Assembly (NCBI GenBank): GCA_023395465.1
Contig: JAEWZE010000229.1
Span: 1 to 8,681 of the forward strand
Source: Pseudomonadota bacterium
Lineage (GTDB): Bacteria; Pseudomonadota; Gammaproteobacteria; Xanthomonadales; Xanthomonadaceae
Length of the DNA: 8,681 nt
Direction: 5' to 3'
A program made the position numbers and the translations under genes. Below, piece after piece: positions 6,279-8,681 of the stretch. The number at the start of each line of letters is the position of its first letter. The stretch's first letter is position 1. The notes beneath the pieces were generated by a model. It made no database searches, was not told where the DNA came from, and saw nothing but the letters and a program-made list of their open reading frames with translations.

Positions 6279-6505
6279 GGCGTCTCCCTGCGCGCGCGCG
6301 CGGCGGCCGCACGCAAGTCTGCGCGCCCCGCTTCCGCCGTCGTCGGTCCGGTTGTCCTGTCGGCCACGTCCGGCCATGTCCCCGCGAAATCCACTGCACA
6401 TGGTGCGGCCGGTGCCGCGATGCTGCAAATCCGCAGGCCGTGCCGGACGTTTCCGCGCCCGCCCGGCTGGCGCCAAGCGGCCGCGGACAGCGCATAATCG
6501 CCCGC
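6279..6505. other. Divergent intergenic region between permease and WYL regulator
   Basis: These 227 nt contain the permease Shine-Dalgarno, an alternating CG tract (6290-6302), a tandem pair of 10-mers with one mismatch (GGCCACGTCC 6362-6371, GGCCATGTCC 6372-6381), and an 8-bp inverted pair, ACGTCCGG (6366-6373) and CCGGACGT (6443-6450). The WYL-gene -10 box is at 6493-6498. No clear promoter for the permease could be picked out. The repeats are plausible operator material but unproven. Confidence 0.5.
6493..6498 (+). promoter_or_regulatory. Candidate -10 box of the WYL-patatin operon, predicting a leaderless mRNA
   Basis: CATAAT ends 7 nt before the ATG at 6506, which places the expected transcript start on the A of the start codon. 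No Shine-Dalgarno is visible in the intervening bases or just before them. No good -35 box is evident. Confidence 0.5.
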
Positions 6506-7474
6506 ATGGACCGATACGAACGCATCCTGTCCCTGCACCGCATCCTCAAGACCTCGCGCTACCCGGTGACGGTCGCGCGGCTGCAGGAGGAACTCGAATG
6601 CTCGCGCGCCACGGTCTACCGCGACCTGGCGTTCCTGCGCGATGCGCTGATGGCGCCGATCGTCGGCGATGGCGAGGCCGGCTTCCGCTACGACGCGGAG
6701 GAGGGCGGCCGCTTCGAACTGCCCGGGCTGTGGCTCAACTCCGACGAACTGCACGCGTTGCTGGCCGCACAGCAGTTGCTCTCGCGCAGCGCCGGCGGGG
6801 TGCTGTCCAGCGCGCTGGCGCCGCTGCAGTCGCGCATCGACAAGCTGCTCGACGAGCATTCGGCCGGCAAGCAGTGGCCGGTCGAGCGGGTGCGGGTGGT
6901 GCCGCACCGCGGCCGGCGCATGGACGAGCACGTGTTCCGCAACGTCTGCTCGGCCGTGCTGCAGCGCAAGCAGCTGGCGTTCGACTACCGCGCCCGCTCC
7001 ACCGACGAGAAGACCCGGCGCACCGTGTCCCCGCAGCGCATCACCCATTACCGCGACAACTGGTACCTCGACGCCTGGGACCAGGAGCGCGAGGCGCTGC
7101 GCAGCTTCTCGGTCGACCGCATCGCCACCGCACGCGTGCTCGACGCCGCGGCCCGCGACATCGACGAGGCCGAACTCGACACCCACCTGGCCGGCAGCTA
7201 CGGCATCTTCTCCGGCCCGGCCAAGGGCGTGGCGACGATCGTGTTCAGCGCCAAGGCCGCGCGCTGGGTGGCCGACGAACACTGGCATTCGCAACAGCAG
7301 GGTCGCCTGCTGCCCGACGGGCGCTACGAGCTCAAGCTGCCCTACAGCGCCTCGCGCGAACTGCTGATGGACGTGCTGCACTACGGTGCGGACGCCGAGA
7401 TCGTGGCGCCGCCGGCCCTGCGCGAGCAGGCCAAGGCGCTGCTGCAGCTGGCGCTGTCGAACTACGAACGGTGA
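6506..7474 (+). CDS. WYL-domain, DeoR-type HTH transcriptional regulator
   Basis: This 322-residue cytoplasmic regulator has an N-terminal winged helix-turn-helix (about residues 4-62: MDRYERILSLHRIL, then the recognition-helix segment ECSRATVYRDLAFLR). A WYL domain (about 137-215) includes NWYLDAWD (185-192) and the SVDRI segment, and a C-terminal WCX-like extension (about 236-318) follows. WYL domains are thought to sense ligands, often nucleotides or nucleic acids, and many members regulate DNA-damage or defence genes. Nothing here fixes the ligand. ATG 6506 is chosen because the HTH begins right there and a -10 box sits 7 nt upstream; an in-frame ATG at 6440 would lie upstream of that box and adds a low-complexity extension. 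The stop overlaps the GTG of the patatin gene, so the two are co-expressed. Confidence 0.92.
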   Translation: MDRYERILSLHRILKTSRYPVTVARLQEELECSRATVYRDLAFLRDALMAPIVGDGEAGFRYDAEEGGRFELPGLWLNSDELHALLAAQQLLSRSAGGVLSSALAPLQSRIDKLLDEHSAGKQWPVERVRVVPHRGRRMDEHVFRNVCSAVLQRKQLAFDYRARSTDEKTRRTVSPQRITHYRDNWYLDAWDQEREALRSFSVDRIATARVLDAAARDIDEAELDTHLAGSYGIFSGPAKGVATIVFSAKAARWVADEHWHSQQQGRLLPDGRYELKLPYSASRELLMDVLHYGADAEIVAPPALREQAKALLQLALSNYER

Positions 7475-8391
7475 CGTCCGACGCACCGGGCGCCCCCGCG
7501 CAGACCGGGCGTGAACGCATCGCGCTGGCGCTGGGCGCCGGCGGCGCGCGCGGGCTGGCGCAGATCGGCGTGATCGAGGTGCTGGAGGAGCGCGGCTTCG
7601 CCATCGACGCGGTGTCCGGATCGTCCAGCGGCGCCCTGGTCGGCGGGATCTTCGCCGCCGGCCGCCTGCGTGCCTTCGACGAGCGCCTGCGCGCCATGTC
7701 GCGCAACGATTTCCTGCGCCTGCTCGATCCGGGCTGGCGGCGCTCGGGCGTGCTGCAGGGACAGCGCCTGGTGGAGACGATGCGCGAGGTGGTGGGCGAT
7801 CCGCTGATCGAGACGCTGCCGGTCGAGTTCACCGCGGTCGCGGTCGACCTGGAGCGCCAGCGCGAGGTCTGGATCCGCGAGGGCCGCCTGTGGGATGCGC
7901 TGCGCGCTTCGTTCGCGATCCCGGGACTGTTCACGCCGCACCGGGTCAACGGCCGCGCGCTGGTCGACGGCGGCCTGCTGGCGCCCTTGCCGATCACCGC
8001 GACCCGGCTGGCCGATGCGCACCGCCTGGTGGCCGTGGACATGCATGGCTGGCCACGGCGTCCGCCGGGCGAACCGGCTTCGCCGCCGCAGGGCGATGAT
8101 GGCCCCGGCTTCGGCGCGCGCATCGGCAACTGGCTGGAGCGCGCGGTGGCGGGCGAGGCGGGGGACGCCGGCGGCGACGCGCTGCGCATGTCGCTGCCCG
8201 AGATCATGTCGCGTTCGCTGGATACGATGCAGGCGCAGATCTCGCGCGTGCAGCTGGCGCTGGATCCGCCCGAGCTGCTGATCCGCATCCCCCGCGACGT
8301 CTGCCAGTTCTACGAATTCTGGCGCGCGGCCGAACTGATCGACGTCGGCCGCGCCGTGGCGGCCCGGGCGCTGGACACCGCCGGCTACTGA
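7471..8391 (+). CDS. Patatin-like / RssA-type lipid acyl hydrolase
   Basis: This 306-residue predicted serine hydrolase has the patatin-type Ser/Asp dyad. It shows the glycine-rich oxyanion-hole motif GAGGARG (22-28), the nucleophile elbow GSSSG (50-54, Ser52), the ASFAIPGLF block (146-154) and the catalytic Asp166 in DGG (166-168). Residues 195-240 form a low-complexity Pro/Gly/Asp-rich insert followed by a C-terminal helical part. There is no signal peptide, so the enzyme is probably cytoplasmic or membrane-peripheral. Patatin-like enzymes deacylate phospholipids or other acyl lipids; this one most resembles the stand-alone RssA/YchK group. The start is GTG at 7471, overlapping the WYL stop (GTGA); the next in-frame ATG is residue 76, past the nucleophile, and cannot be the start. 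No good Shine-Dalgarno is seen, which fits translational coupling. Confidence 0.9.
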   Translation: MTSDAPGAPAQTGRERIALALGAGGARGLAQIGVIEVLEERGFAIDAVSGSSSGALVGGIFAAGRLRAFDERLRAMSRNDFLRLLDPGWRRSGVLQGQRLVETMREVVGDPLIETLPVEFTAVAVDLERQREVWIREGRLWDALRASFAIPGLFTPHRVNGRALVDGGLLAPLPITATRLADAHRLVAVDMHGWPRRPPGEPASPPQGDDGPGFGARIGNWLERAVAGEAGDAGGDALRMSLPEIMSRSLDTMQAQISRVQLALDPPELLIRIPRDVCQFYEFWRAAELIDVGRAVAARALDTAGY

Positions 8392-8474
8392 GCCCGGCGT
8401 CCGGCCATCCGCGGCCGTCGCAGCCGTTGAGATGTGCCTGGGCGAGGCTGCGCTCCCACCCAGGAGCCGCCGCC

Positions 8475-8681
8475 ATGACCGCACCGACCCCGCTGCACCG
8501 CACCGCCGAGGCGCCGCTGCGCACCATCGAAGCCGCGCTGCTGGGCGCGCTGTTCCTGGGCGTGGTGGCTATGCTGTCGCTGCCGGCGCCGGGCTGGGCG
8601 GCGCCGTGGCTGGCGCTGGCGCCGGGCTCGGGCCTGGCGATGGCCGCCGCGCTGCGCCTGTCGCGGCGCAGCGGGACCGCC
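8475..8681 (+). CDS. Unidentified two-TM membrane protein, 5' end only
   Basis: An ATG at 8475 with AGGAG (8462-8466, 8 nt spacing) opens a frame that runs to the window edge, 69 codons without a stop. The protein starts with a short polar segment (residues 1-16), then has two hydrophobic helices (about 17-36 and 43-62), a short loop with GW and PW between them, and a basic RLSRRS stretch that would face the cytoplasm. I do not recognise the family. The 83 nt between this gene and the patatin stop show no clear terminator or promoter. Confidence 0.65.
   Translation, partial: MTAPTPLHRTAEAPLRTIEAALLGALFLGVVAMLSLPAPGWAAPWLALAPGSGLAMAAALRLSRRSGTA

Noticed and set aside
5232..6497. Plus-strand 421-codon open frame opposite the permease
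   Set aside because: It is antisense to a clear SLC13/DASS-type permease, its composition is His/Gln/Arg-rich, and it has no domain.
6506..8391. CBASS or other named defence island around the WYL-patatin pair
   Set aside because: No cyclase, E1/E2-like, nuclease, toxin or mobile-element gene is present, and the neighbours are transport, haem and signalling genes.
7462..8484. Minus-strand 340-codon open frame opposite the patatin gene
   Set aside because: It is antisense to a protein with intact patatin motifs, and its own product is low-complexity.

Overview
This GC-rich window has closely packed genes, short intergenic gaps and protein sequences that look like a gammaproteobacterium of the Xanthomonadaceae/Lysobacteraceae (Lysobacter, Luteimonas or Xanthomonas-like). 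The taxonomic call rests on the gene order carboxylesterase - algZ - algR - hemC and on general protein resemblance recalled from that family. No database search was possible.

Layout. Positions 1-218 hold the C-terminal end of a TonB-domain protein. From 275 to 2736 a tight plus-strand operon encodes an alpha/beta-hydrolase carboxylesterase, an AlgZ/LytS-type membrane histidine kinase (3 nt gap) and an AlgR-type LytTR response regulator (4 nt ATGA overlap). hemC (porphobilinogen deaminase, haem biosynthesis) follows in the same direction after 56 nt, with its own candidate -10 box. Two minus-strand genes lie between 3749 and 6278: a two-RCK_C SLC13/DASS-type permease, then a small exported beta-barrel-like protein with its own sigma70-like promoter. 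Divergent from the permease, a WYL-domain transcriptional regulator (6506-7474) overlaps by 4 nt (GTGA) a patatin-like/RssA-type lipid hydrolase (7471-8391). The window ends inside an unidentified two-TM membrane protein starting at 8475.

How the genes work together. AlgZ and AlgR should form one signalling pair, translated together. hemC is linked to them by synteny known from pseudomonads and xanthomonads, but no hemD follows here. The WYL regulator and patatin hydrolase are translationally coupled, and the regulator faces the permease across a 227-nt intergenic region with repeats that could be operators.

Most interesting signals. The pentamer ATAAT, very rare at this base composition, was found by eye only three times, each time at the head of a predicted transcription unit. 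For hemC and the WYL gene it sits 6-7 nt before the ATG, with no Shine-Dalgarno, which predicts leaderless mRNAs. For the carboxylesterase it sits in the loop of a perfect 10-bp GC-only inverted repeat. The AlgZ kinase also has a degenerate ATP-lid (G-box) region. I see no clear undescribed multi-gene system, mobile element, CRISPR array or RNA gene here; the region reads mostly as chromosomal housekeeping and regulatory DNA.
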